64,000 bases of DNA, taken from positions 2,768,001-2,832,000 of the forward strand of contig CP053680.1 of assembly GCA_019623805.1 (NCBI GenBank). Direction: 5' to 3'. Shown one piece after another: positions 25,846 through 34,345 of this stretch (within the stretch, counting starts at the first letter, position 1; each line of letters starts with the position of its first letter). Below the pieces are notes generated by a model, which was not told the origin of the DNA, made no database searches, and worked only from the letters and a program-made list of their open reading frames with translations. The DNA is from Gammaproteobacteria bacterium (ex Lamellibrachia satsuma). GTDB lineage: Bacteria > Pseudomonadota > Gammaproteobacteria > Chromatiales > Chromatiaceae. The translations under genes and the position numbers were made by a program.

Positions 25846-28215
25846 CTAGGCAGTAGGCTTCTCCAGCAGGTCCCTGTTGTCGATCACCATCTGCCTGCCC
25901 AGGTGGAACCCCAGCACACGATAGGCTTCGAACTGTTTCTCATCGAAGAACTGATCGGCAGTGGATTCATCGGGGAAGGCCGGATGGGCTTTTTTGTATC
26001 CGAGAAGATCTTTTGGCACATCATGGACGTAGGTGGTTTTGATCAGGATCAGGGTGCCGTGCGCATCGCTGCTTGTTGCCCCCGGATACTTGATTGCCGC
26101 ACGGACATAACCGGCGTCGGCGTGCGGGATCTGTTTAGGGTCTTTGTCGTTACACGCCTTGTGCGCCAATGGAATCAATGGACTCAGGCCATCTTCGAAT
26201 TCAATACGCACGCCAAAGTCGGTGCGGATCTTTTCGATGACGTTTGCAAGATCGCCGAACTGAAAATCGGGATCGGCGGCGGCATCGCAGACAACGATCA
26301 GTTTCAGACGACGCCGGATCAGCTCATAGATACCGAGGTTTTCGAAGTGGCCGCCGTCACTCAGCTGCAGAAAAGACTCTTTTTCCGTCAGCTTCTTCCA
26401 CGGCAGCAGTGGCCAGCTTCCAGGAGAGAGAAAATTAGCCACCTTGGCCCATCTGTGGCATCGAGGGTCTGGATTGCTTACCCAGACCCCAAGGCCGAGA
26501 TTCAGAAACACCATCAGTCGTGACAGCAAGGGCTGACGGGTCGGACCCTCGCCGCCGACGCCGGTATTCGGGTTGGCGGCCGCGCCGGAGATGGCCATCG
26601 CGGTGGAGAGTGTCAGGTCGCCCCCCATATAGTTTTCGGTGCGCTGCCAACCAGTGGCGTTGCTTCCGCAGAATCGTGGCGACAGGAGGAAGTTGTCTCC
26701 ACCACGCCCACGGTATTTGTTGATGTCGGACTCCACCAGGATCACGTTGGTATTGATCAGGTGATAGGGGCCGACTGCAGAGTCCTCCGGCTCCTCGGTG
26801 TCAACTCGGCACATATCCTTCAGCGCGCCGACATCCGCCAGGGGTGATGCCTGTGACGGCCCCGGACTGCCGGCCAGAACGCGTCCGACATCCGGCAGAT
26901 AGGATTCCATCAGACGGTCACGGTAGTAACGATGAATGGAGAGATAGTTGATGCTGGCAAGCCATCCGATAAAGCTGGTGACCGCCACCCCCAATGCCAG
27001 ATTCCACCCTGCGTCGATGTTGCTGCTCTCTGCAATCCGCACCGCCATGTAGTAGGTGCCGACGAAAAGTCCCAGTGTGAGCAGCACGGATGCGATGAAG
27101 GCGAGCAGGCCGGTAGAGAGCTTGCCCTGATCCTCTTTGCCTGATTTGAAAAATGATCCCATTGCCGCAATCGCGCCGCCAATGGTGCTCAACAGGGCCA
27201 TCAATGGCCCTTTGTTCTCATTGGCAATATAGATGGCTATTCCCTCTGGTTGATCTGTTTCCAACAGATTCGTGATCAGATCGGTAATGTCGGGCAGCCA
27301 TCCCAGCAGAAGCAACGCAGTGCCGCTGGCGAGCAGCCAGGGCATCCGCTTTTCGTACTCCCGGCGCAACATGTACCAGAAAGTAGCTGGCGACCATGCG
27401 CTTTTGTATGAAGGATCATCGACCTTGAAAGTCTTGCTCGACCAGCGGGTTAGACCGGCATACAGAATCGACAGAGCAAAGAAGATAGCGAACAGTGCAA
27501 GCCCACCAAAGGTGAACGCGGTCACTTCACCATAGACCTTGTCTGTGAACCAGCCGTTTTCCGCCAGTAGAAAGAAGACCAGCAGCAGCCAGGGAAGGAA
27601 TACCAGAATACTGATGAACATGCCTCGCAGGATGACGCCGACCAGCGAGAGAAAGTTGATGCCGTCACCCGGTGTCAGGTAGTTACCGTGTTGACGCAGA
27701 TAGCGCAGGATGGCAGCGCCCCGGTAGTCGTCACCACTGAGTTCAACGTTGTCGCCTTTGCCTGCTCCGTTGTGCGGGTCTGCATCACGGTTACGCAGTT
27801 TTGTGCCGTAGGGAAAGTCATCCACGGAGACGCCGAAACGGATCTTGGGCGCGTTGGAATCGTCATAATCCTCCTTGCGCTGTTTTCCCTCTGCCCATTT
27901 GCTGTGCAGAATCCAGGTCAGTGATGAACCGATATAACCACCGCCGGAGACGGTGGAGAGATAGTCGAACCGCTTCATGATGCCTTCACGGGCCAATGCC
28001 TGCATCACGCCAAGACAGAAGGTGGCGGAGCGGATGCCGCCGCCGGAGAGGGCCAGTCCCGTCAGGTTTTTGTCTGTAGGTTCAGTCTGCCCGTGACTTT
28101 CACGCCGCTTGCTGATGTACTCATCCAACTCCTCCTGCATGATCTTTTCATCGGAGAAAGCGCCATCTTTAGTTTGGTAAGGAAGATAGGGTTCATTGGT
28201 GGATTTTGCAGACAT
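25846..28215 (-). CDS. Patatin-like phospholipase with membrane domain
   Basis: A 789-residue protein whose catalytic elements are split by a membrane region. The oxyanion loop SGGGIRSA is at 57-64, the nucleophile serine at 90 (TVSGGG), and the catalytic Asp in LSDGGHFENLG near residue 620. Between them, about residues 190-460, are six hydrophobic segments (for example ILRGMFISILVFLPWLLLVF and LLAFIASVLLTLGLFVGTYY). Such patatins hydrolyse acyl esters of membrane lipids; the membrane insert suggests it acts at the inner membrane. It is a single gene; only 44 bp separate its stop from the Fur-family start upstream coordinate, but the regulator is read on the same strand downstream of it. Confidence 0.88.
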   Translation of the reverse strand: MSAKSTNEPYLPYQTKDGAFSDEKIMQEELDEYISKRRESHGQTEPTDKNLTGLALSGGGIRSATFCLGVMQALAREGIMKRFDYLSTVSGGGYIGSSLTWILHSKWAEGKQRKEDYDDSNAPKIRFGVSVDDFPYGTKLRNRDADPHNGAGKGDNVELSGDDYRGAAILRYLRQHGNYLTPGDGINFLSLVGVILRGMFISILVFLPWLLLVFFLLAENGWFTDKVYGEVTAFTFGGLALFAIFFALSILYAGLTRWSSKTFKVDDPSYKSAWSPATFWYMLRREYEKRMPWLLASGTALLLLGWLPDITDLITNLLETDQPEGIAIYIANENKGPLMALLSTIGGAIAAMGSFFKSGKEDQGKLSTGLLAFIASVLLTLGLFVGTYYMAVRIAESSNIDAGWNLALGVAVTSFIGWLASINYLSIHRYYRDRLMESYLPDVGRVLAGSPGPSQASPLADVGALKDMCRVDTEEPEDSAVGPYHLINTNVILVESDINKYRGRGGDNFLLSPRFCGSNATGWQRTENYMGGDLTLSTAMAISGAAANPNTGVGGEGPTRQPLLSRLMVFLNLGLGVWVSNPDPRCHRWAKVANFLSPGSWPLLPWKKLTEKESFLQLSDGGHFENLGIYELIRRRLKLIVVCDAAADPDFQFGDLANVIEKIRTDFGVRIEFEDGLSPLIPLAHKACNDKDPKQIPHADAGYVRAAIKYPGATSSDAHGTLILIKTTYVHDVPKDLLGYKKAHPAFPDESTADQFFDEKQFEAYRVLGFHLGRQMVIDNRDLLEKPTA

Positions 28216-28303
28216 TGTTCATTCCCTGGCTCGGCGTTTTTAGTATGGAGGCGTTTTGTTCCTTACTCACAAGACTAGGTGAAAACCAGGAATTAAGGAA
28301 GAT

Positions 28304-28384
28304 GTAGGTCGGGTTAGTCGCGCGGCAGCACAAAGCTGGTGACAATCTTGATGTTCGTAGCAATGCGCATCTAACCCGACCTAC
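28304..28384. repeat. GTAGGTCGGGTTA...TAACCCGACCTAC repeat
   Basis: Same ends as the 23941-24015 copy (GTAGGTCGGGTTAG and CTAACCCGACCTAC) but a different centre, showing that the conserved parts are the palindromic ends. It lies between the divergently placed gene end of dusA and the start of the patatin gene. Confidence 0.75.
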
Positions 28385-28417
28385 AGAAATGTTTTTCTCA
28401 GAGGTTAGGTTGAAAAG

Positions 28418-29443
28418 TTACGATTCCGTGCTGATGGACCCTTCCGGAACCAAAGCCGCCGCCTGTTGAATCAGCTCGGGGCTTGCGCCGGGATTATGGG
28501 TATGCTCACTGAGATGGCGGCGCCAGGCTCGGGCGCCGGGACAGCCGTGAAAGAGTCCGAGAATATGCCGGGTGATGCGCTTGAGTGGGATGCCTTTTTG
28601 GCACTGTAACTCAACAAATGGCAGGAAACTCTCCAGCACCTGATGACGGCTGGCCAGTGGTCGTGTGTCGCCGTATAGCCGGTGGTCGGCTTGCGCAAGA
28701 ATCCAGGGATTGTGGTAAGCTTCGCGGCCGATCATCACACCATCGAGATCCTGCAACAGCGCCTCTGTTTCAGACAACGTCTTGATGCCGCCGTTAATGC
28801 TGAAACCCACCGCAGGAAAGTCCTGTTTGAGCTGCTTGACCACGTCATAGCGCAACGGTGGGATATTCCGGTTCTCTTTGGGACTCAATCCCTGCAGCCA
28901 GGCCTTGCGGGCGTGGATGATGAAATGGTTGCAGCCCGCCCCGATCTGTAGCGCCACGAAGTTGCTTAAAGCCTCGTAGCTGTCATTGTTATCGATACCG
29001 ATACGCGTCTTCACCGTTACCGGGAGCGAGACCGCCTCCTTCATCGACTGCACACACTCTGCTACCAGTAGTGGATGTCCCAAAAGACATGCGCCGATCA
29101 TGCCGTTCTGCACCCGATCCGAAGGACACCCCACATTGAGATTGACTTCGTCGTAACCGGCTTCTTCAGCAATCAGCGCTGCAGCCGCAAGATCCCCCGG
29201 ATCACTGCCCCCCAGCTGAATGGCGACGGGGTGCTCTGAATCATCGTGCTCAAGGAAACGTGCAGCATCCCCATGCAGCAGTGCGCCGGTGGTGATCATC
29301 TCCGTGTAGAGCAGGGCATGGTGGGTGATCAGGCGCATGAAATAACGCTGAAAGCGGTCGGTGTAGTCCATCATCGGCGCGATCGATAGTTTCCGATCCA
29401 ATATTTTCAGATTTGAGTTTCTAACTTCTTGTATATTATTCAT
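28418..29443 (-). CDS. dusA: tRNA-dihydrouridine(20/20a) synthase DusA
   Basis: FMN enzyme reducing U20/U20a in the tRNA D-loop. From ATG 29443 the product has 341 residues with KLSIAPMMDYTDRFQRYF, the catalytic-cysteine motif NVGCPSDRVQNGMIGACLL, VKTRIGID, HARKAW and SINGGIKTL, and the DusA-type C-terminal GCPGARAWRRHLSEH. An upstream frame extension starts with GTG/TTG codons and does not match the family, so I use the ATG. It is divergent from hsdM. Confidence 0.95.
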   Translation of the reverse strand: MNNIQEVRNSNLKILDRKLSIAPMMDYTDRFQRYFMRLITHHALLYTEMITTGALLHGDAARFLEHDDSEHPVAIQLGGSDPGDLAAAALIAEEAGYDEVNLNVGCPSDRVQNGMIGACLLGHPLLVAECVQSMKEAVSLPVTVKTRIGIDNNDSYEALSNFVALQIGAGCNHFIIHARKAWLQGLSPKENRNIPPLRYDVVKQLKQDFPAVGFSINGGIKTLSETEALLQDLDGVMIGREAYHNPWILAQADHRLYGDTRPLASRHQVLESFLPFVELQCQKGIPLKRITRHILGLFHGCPGARAWRRHLSEHTHNPGASPELIQQAAALVPEGSISTES

Positions 29444-29645
29444 TAATTCAAATCCGATGGTGCATTTCCAGTCGTGCTGCACCAATACTGCGCCATTTCA
29501 TGTAAACAGGAAGCCAGTGTACCAAAAGGCCACATATCAAAATTGAAAAGGACGTTCGGCCCTGGTCTTCCCGAGTCTTGTTCCTGGTTCTGATCGGATG
29601 TAGATTGCAGTACGATCACGGCATAACCCCGCATGGATCAGGAAG

Positions 29646-31250
29646 ATGGCCAAAAAAGCAGCAGCAAAAAAGCAAAAATCCTTCGAACAGACCCTCTGGG
29701 ATACCGCCGACAAGCTCCGGGGAACTGTCGAATCTTCAGAGTACAAGCACGTCGTGCTCAGTCTCATCTTCCTCAAGTTTGTCAGTGACAAGTTCAAGGC
29801 GCGCAGGCAGGAATTGATCGACGAAAGCAGGGAGGACTACCTCGACATGGTGGAGTTTTACACCATGAAGAATGTCTTCTACCTGCCCGAAGCGTCACGC
29901 TGGTCGTTCATTCAGAAACAGGCCAAACAGGACGATATCGCGGTCAAGATCGACACCGCCCTGCATACCGTGGAAAAAAACAACAAGTCCCTGCGCGGCG
30001 CGCTGCCCGACAACTACTTCTCTCGCCTGGGGCTGGATGTAAGCAAGCTGGCGGCGCTGATCGACTCCATCAACAACATCGATACGGTGGAAGACAGGGA
30101 AGAGGACACCGTCGGCCGCGTCTACGAATACTTCCTCGGCAAGTTCGCCGCCACGGAGGGCAAGGGTGGTGGTGAATTCTACACCCCCAAATGCTTGGTC
30201 AACCTGATCGCCGAGATGATCGAACCCTACAAGGGCAAGATCTACGACCCCTGTTGCGGCTCCGGTGGCATGTTCGTGCAGTCCGTGAAATTCGTCGAGA
30301 GCCACGAAGGCAACAGCAAAGACATCTCCATCTACGGCCAGGAGCAGACCGGCACCACCTACAAACTGGCGAAGATGAACCTCGCCATACGCGGCATCGC
30401 CGGGAATCTGGGTGAAGTGCCCGCCGATACCTTTTTCAAGGATCAACACCCCGACCTCAAGGCCGACTTCATCATGGCCAACCCGCCCTTCAACCTGAAG
30501 GCGTGGCGCGGTAACGACGAACTGGCCGACGACCCGCGCTGGGCCGGTTACGAAGTGCCGCCCACCGGCAATGCCAACTACGGCTGGATACTGCACATGA
30601 TCGCCAAGCTGTCGGAGAACGGCGTGGCGGGCTTCGTACTGGCCAACGGCTCCATGTCCACCAGCACCAAGGGCGAAGGGGAGATCCGCAAAAAGATCAT
30701 CGAAAACGACTTGGTCGATTGCATGATCGCTTTGCCGGGGCAGCTCTTCTATACCACCCAGATTCCGGTCTGCCTCTGGTTCCTCACCAGGAACAAAAAG
30801 GCCCAGACCGTCGAGCACCACACCGAGAGCAATCACCGTGACCGCCGGGGCGAGACCCTGTTTATCGATGCCCGCAATCTGGGCAGCATGGTCGACCGCA
30901 CCCACAAGGAGCTGACGGCGGATGACATCGCCGAGATCGCCCGCACTTACCACGCCTGGCGGGGCGAACATCACACCGTCATTGCGAGGAGCGATAGCGA
31001 CGCGGCAATCTCCCCCTACGAAGACAAGCCCGGCTTCTGCAAAGCCGCCACCCTGGACGACATCAAGGCCAACGACTATGTGCTGACGCCTGGGCGTTAC
31101 GTGGGCGCGGCTGAGATCGAGGATGATGGTGTGCCGTTTGAGGAGAAGATGGCGGGGCTGACCAAGACGCTTTATCGGCAGATGGAAGAGTCGGAAAAGC
31201 TGGATGGGGTGATTCGGAAGAATCTGGGGGTGCTGGGATATGGTGTCTGA
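29646..31250 (+). CDS. hsdM: Type I restriction-modification DNA methyltransferase subunit
   Basis: N6-adenine methyltransferase subunit of a type I system. The 534-residue product has the helical N-terminal HsdM domain (LWDTADKLRGTVESSEYKHV), the SAM motif DPCCGSGGMFV and the catalytic NPPF near residue 280. Near residues 445-456 it contains VIARSDSDAAIS, the translation of a dispersed palindromic repeat at 30980-31010, apparently inserted in frame without breaking the gene. hsdS starts 11 bases before the hsdM stop. With hsdS it can still form a methylase even though hsdR is broken. Confidence 0.95.
   Translation: MAKKAAAKKQKSFEQTLWDTADKLRGTVESSEYKHVVLSLIFLKFVSDKFKARRQELIDESREDYLDMVEFYTMKNVFYLPEASRWSFIQKQAKQDDIAVKIDTALHTVEKNNKSLRGALPDNYFSRLGLDVSKLAALIDSINNIDTVEDREEDTVGRVYEYFLGKFAATEGKGGGEFYTPKCLVNLIAEMIEPYKGKIYDPCCGSGGMFVQSVKFVESHEGNSKDISIYGQEQTGTTYKLAKMNLAIRGIAGNLGEVPADTFFKDQHPDLKADFIMANPPFNLKAWRGNDELADDPRWAGYEVPPTGNANYGWILHMIAKLSENGVAGFVLANGSMSTSTKGEGEIRKKIIENDLVDCMIALPGQLFYTTQIPVCLWFLTRNKKAQTVEHHTESNHRDRRGETLFIDARNLGSMVDRTHKELTADDIAEIARTYHAWRGEHHTVIARSDSDAAISPYEDKPGFCKAATLDDIKANDYVLTPGRYVGAAEIEDDGVPFEEKMAGLTKTLYRQMEESEKLDGVIRKNLGVLGYGV
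30980..31010. repeat. Palindromic repeat inserted in hsdM
   Basis: CATTGCGAGGAGCGATAGCG continuing ACGCGGCAATC is an imperfect palindrome (ATTGC...GCAAT ends, central GCGATAGCG). This sequence type occurs widely as an intergenic repeat in proteobacteria; here it lies in the coding sequence, adding about ten residues where HsdM relatives read directly through. Confidence 0.6.
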
Positions 31251-32727
31251 ATGGAATGAACATAGACTTGATGAGGTAACTGAACTCATCGTCGATTGCC
31301 CGCATTCAACACCAAAATGGACTGATTTAGGTGTTGTGGTGCTAAGAAATCAATATATCCGCAATGGCCGCCTAGACTTAACCGCTCCAAGTTATACAAC
31401 GGAAGATGCTTATCAAGACCGAATAAAACGCGCAATTCCAACTGCTGGTGATTTGGTTTTCACTCGTGAAGCGCCGATGGGCGAGGTATGCCAAATTCCA
31501 AAAGGTGTGCGTTGTTGTCTTGGTCAACGCATGGTCTTAATGAGAGCAAACCGGAAGCTAATCGACCCCAACTACTTGCTATTTTCCCTTCAAAGTCCTC
31601 ACTTGCAGCACCAAATTAGTTGGAATGAAGGGACAGGGACTACTGTTAGCAATATTCGAATCCCAAACATAAAAGCATTTCGAATTCCTACTCCTCCACT
31701 GAACGAACAAAAAGCCATCGCCCACATCCTCGGTACCCTCGATGACAAAATCGAACTCAACCGCCAGATGAACGCCACCCTGGAGGCGATGGCGCAGGCG
31801 CTGTTCAAGAGCTGGTTTGTCGATTTTGATCCGGTCATCGACAACGCCTTGGCCGCAGGCCACCCCATCCCCGAACCCCTGCACAAACGCGCAGGAAAGC
31901 GCGTTTGGACGCCCGATGAGGGCACCCGAAGGGTGAGCGCCATGGATGGCGCGAATCACCCCCGCGCCGAGGCCCGCAGGGCGCTGGACGACAAGCGCAA
32001 CCCCCTGCCCGATGCGATTCAAAAACAGTTCCCCAGCCGCTTTGTCTTCAACGAGGAGATGGGCTGGGTGCCGGAAGGGTGGAATCCAGTCAAACTTGGT
32101 GATTATGTGACCGTAAAACGCGGAGGCTCCCCACGTCCAATTCATGATTATTTAGTCAATGACGGGCTTCCATGGGTAAAGATCAGCGATGCTACTGCAA
32201 GTTCGTCGCGATTTTTAATGGATACTAAACAGTTCATCAAACCAGAAGGTCTTAAGAAAACAGTGATGCTAAAGAAAGGGGAGCTCATCCTTTCTAATAG
32301 CGCAACCCCTGGACTCCCAATGTTCCTGAATCTCGATGCTTGTATCCATGATGGTTGGCTGTACTTTCCGAAGAAAACCTTGTTTGGTGACTTATATCTT
32401 TACCAGCTATTTTTTGTCGTTCGAAACGAACTACTCATGCAGGGAAATGGGAGTATTTTCACCAATCTGAAAACAGATATTCTGAAGAATCACATGGTTG
32501 TTCTACCCTGTATAAAACTGCTGAATGAGATTGAAGACCGATTAGATGCGATGCATCAGAAGTCTTTGTTCTTGCAGCTGGAAACTGAGTTCTTAACGAA
32601 ACTCCGCGACACCCTCCTCCCCAAACTCCTCTCCGGCCAACTCCACATCCCCGATGCCGATCGGTTGGCAGCGAACTCAGGGGTCGGAGTCGGCTCTGCC
32701 GACTCCGACCCCAGGCATGTATCATGA
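31240..32727 (+). CDS. hsdS: Type I restriction-modification specificity subunit
   Basis: 495 residues with two target-recognition domains, each closed by a conserved helix (LNEQKAIAHILGTLDDKIELN after TRD1, FLTKLRDTLLPKLLSGQLHIP at the end). The spacer (HPIPEPLHKRA... to NPLPDAIQKQFPSRFVF) carries an extra ~26 residues (GKRVWTPDEGTRRVSAMDG and onward) absent from relatives that I recall, and the last ~14 residues are encoded by a perfect palindrome. TRD-coding DNA is more AT-rich than the flanks, as usual for exchanged specificity domains. It overlaps hsdM and the following gene. Confidence 0.93.
   Translation: MVSEWNEHRLDEVTELIVDCPHSTPKWTDLGVVVLRNQYIRNGRLDLTAPSYTTEDAYQDRIKRAIPTAGDLVFTREAPMGEVCQIPKGVRCCLGQRMVLMRANRKLIDPNYLLFSLQSPHLQHQISWNEGTGTTVSNIRIPNIKAFRIPTPPLNEQKAIAHILGTLDDKIELNRQMNATLEAMAQALFKSWFVDFDPVIDNALAAGHPIPEPLHKRAGKRVWTPDEGTRRVSAMDGANHPRAEARRALDDKRNPLPDAIQKQFPSRFVFNEEMGWVPEGWNPVKLGDYVTVKRGGSPRPIHDYLVNDGLPWVKISDATASSSRFLMDTKQFIKPEGLKKTVMLKKGELILSNSATPGLPMFLNLDACIHDGWLYFPKKTLFGDLYLYQLFFVVRNELLMQGNGSIFTNLKTDILKNHMVVLPCIKLLNEIEDRLDAMHQKSLFLQLETEFLTKLRDTLLPKLLSGQLHIPDADRLAANSGVGVGSADSDPRHVS
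31890..31970. repeat. Probable in-frame repeat insertion in the hsdS spacer
   Basis: This stretch has the composition of a mobile coding repeat (GAGGGCACCCGAAGGGTGAG, GCCATGGATGGCGC palindrome) and encodes the extra segment between the two recognition domains. The palindrome GCGCCATGGATGGCGCG is visible at 31938-31954. Boundaries are estimated from the expected protein alignment. Confidence 0.5.
32680..32712. repeat. Perfect 15-bp hairpin repeat at the 3' end of hsdS
   Basis: GGGGTCGGAGTCGGC-TCT-GCCGACTCCGACCCC, arms perfectly complementary. Same head as the repeats at 4757 and 56448. It is translated as the C-terminal tail GVGVGSADSDP of HsdS and lies 12 bases before the next start codon, so it may affect coupling to the downstream gene. 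Confidence 0.8.
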
Positions 32728-33314
32728 TCCGCCTGCATTGCACAAAAAAGCTGCTGGCCAAGCTACCTTTGCGCGAGGGCGGTCGCCTGCGCAACAGGTT
32801 GCCCAACCACTACGCATCCAACGATGAAGGCGAAAGCCTGCTTAGCGACTGGCACGCCAACCTGATCCTGTTGCAGCGCCGCCAGTGTGTGCTGTTGGTG
32901 CACGATGCCACCCGTTTCCCGCTGTTCGTCCCCGCCTTGAAGCAAGATGACTTCGCCGAGCTGGACTGGCATTTTTCTGATGTGTTCATGAATGTGCTGC
33001 TCAAGACCGGAGCCGACGAAGAGATCATGGATCGCGCTCATGAGGCACTGGGGCCGCTGGTGTGTGACACGGACTGCAACCGCTCGGTGCAGGGCACCAT
33101 GAACCAGATGGCACAGGATATTGAACACAGGCTCTGGTACGAAAATGCCTCGGTGATGGACTTGGCCCCCTACCGCACCAGTGTCTGGCTGGCCGACCGG
33201 CCCTGTACTGTCAAAGGGGTAAAGGACTGCATCTGGCCGGTGCAGGCAATGAAAGAGTTGCTGGTTGCAGACAGGGTCGCCTCAAATTCCGGAACAACTT
33301 CACAAGGAACGTAA
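32724..33314 (+). CDS. DUF6933 domain protein in the hsd operon
   Basis: A 196-residue cytoplasmic protein beginning MIRLHCTKKLLAKLP, with LLSDWHANLILLQRRQCVLLVHDATRFPLF, the layout of DUF6933. Role unknown; such genes turn up near mobile and defence loci. Its ATG overlaps the hsdS stop (ATGA) and rhuM follows after 2 bases, so it belongs to the restriction operon. The C-terminal tail (RVASNSGTTSQGT) looks like recent extension. Confidence 0.75.
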   Translation: MIRLHCTKKLLAKLPLREGGRLRNRLPNHYASNDEGESLLSDWHANLILLQRRQCVLLVHDATRFPLFVPALKQDDFAELDWHFSDVFMNVLLKTGADEEIMDRAHEALGPLVCDTDCNRSVQGTMNQMAQDIEHRLWYENASVMDLAPYRTSVWLADRPCTVKGVKDCIWPVQAMKELLVADRVASNSGTTSQGT

Positions 33315-33316
33315 TC

Positions 33317-34345
33317 ATGACGGAACTACAACAACCTGGCGGCGAGTTCATTCTGTACACCACGGAAGACGGTCAAACCCGCGTGGAATGCCGCTTTGAA
33401 GACGAAACCCTCTGGTTATCACAAGCCTTGATGGCGGAGCTCTACAACCGATCAAAAAAGACGATCAGCGAACACTTGATGAACCTGTTTGAAGAGGGCG
33501 AGTTAACAGCGGGTTCAGTTGTCCGGAATTTCCGGACAACTGCCGCTGACGGGAAATCCTACGGGGTTCAGCATTACAATCTGGAAGCGGTTCTTGCCAT
33601 CGGATTCCGGGTGAAATCCCTGCGCGGTACCCAGTTCCGCCGTTGGGCCAACACCCAATTGCAAGAGTATCTGGTGAAGGGTTTTGTTATGGATGACGAG
33701 CGCCTTAAAAACCCGCCTGTACCGGGTGCCACTCCTGTACCGGACTACTTTGATGAGCTGCTGGAGCGCATCCGCGACATCCGTGCCAGCGAGCGTCGCA
33801 TGTATCTGCGGGTGAAGGAGATATTTACCCTGTCCGCCGACTATGCTCCCTCATCTGGTGACACGACGCAGTTCTTCCGCATCATCCAGAACAAGCTGCA
33901 TTTCGCCGCTACCGGCCAGACGGCGGCCGAGTTGATCCACAAGCGCACCGACGCATCAAAACCCAACATGGGGCTCACGGTCTGGAAAGGCGAGATTGTC
34001 CGCAAAACGGATGTCATGGTCGCAAAGAATTATCTGAATGAACCGGAGATTGATGAACTCAACCGCATCGTGGTGATGTGGCTGGATTACGCTGAAGATC
34101 AAGCACGCCGCCGTGAGCAGGTTTTTCTTCGGGACTGGCTGGTAAAACTCGACCAGTTTCTGCAATTCAATGAACGCGGTGTGCTACCGAACGCAGGCGC
34201 GGTCAGTAAGAAGCAGGCCGACGACAAGGCCAAGCGTGAATACGATGCCTTTGTGGAAAGACGCCGGGAGTTGTTGGAAGACACTGGCGCTGCCGAAACC
34301 CTAAAGGCTTTGGAGCAACTGACCAAAGACAAAGAGACACGCTGA
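33317..34345 (+). CDS. rhuM: RhuM family protein
   Basis: 342 residues with the RhuM core: GEFILYTTEDGQTRVECRF, WLSQALMAELYNRSKKTISEH (helix-turn-helix-like), RNFRTTAADGKSYGVQHYNL and FRRWANTQLQEYLVKGFVMDDERL. RhuM was named from a Salmonella pathogenicity island; genes of this family are frequent inside type I restriction operons and may be toxin-like or regulatory. It is placed between hsdS and hsdR and its TGA is followed at once by the hsdR ATG. Confidence 0.9.
   Translation: MTELQQPGGEFILYTTEDGQTRVECRFEDETLWLSQALMAELYNRSKKTISEHLMNLFEEGELTAGSVVRNFRTTAADGKSYGVQHYNLEAVLAIGFRVKSLRGTQFRRWANTQLQEYLVKGFVMDDERLKNPPVPGATPVPDYFDELLERIRDIRASERRMYLRVKEIFTLSADYAPSSGDTTQFFRIIQNKLHFAATGQTAAELIHKRTDASKPNMGLTVWKGEIVRKTDVMVAKNYLNEPEIDELNRIVVMWLDYAEDQARRREQVFLRDWLVKLDQFLQFNERGVLPNAGAVSKKQADDKAKREYDAFVERRRELLEDTGAAETLKALEQLTKDKETR

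Noticed and set aside
29895..31289. Long open frame (464 codons) antisense to hsdM
   Set aside because: It is the complement of a strongly conserved methylase gene, and its translation has shadow-like composition without any domain.
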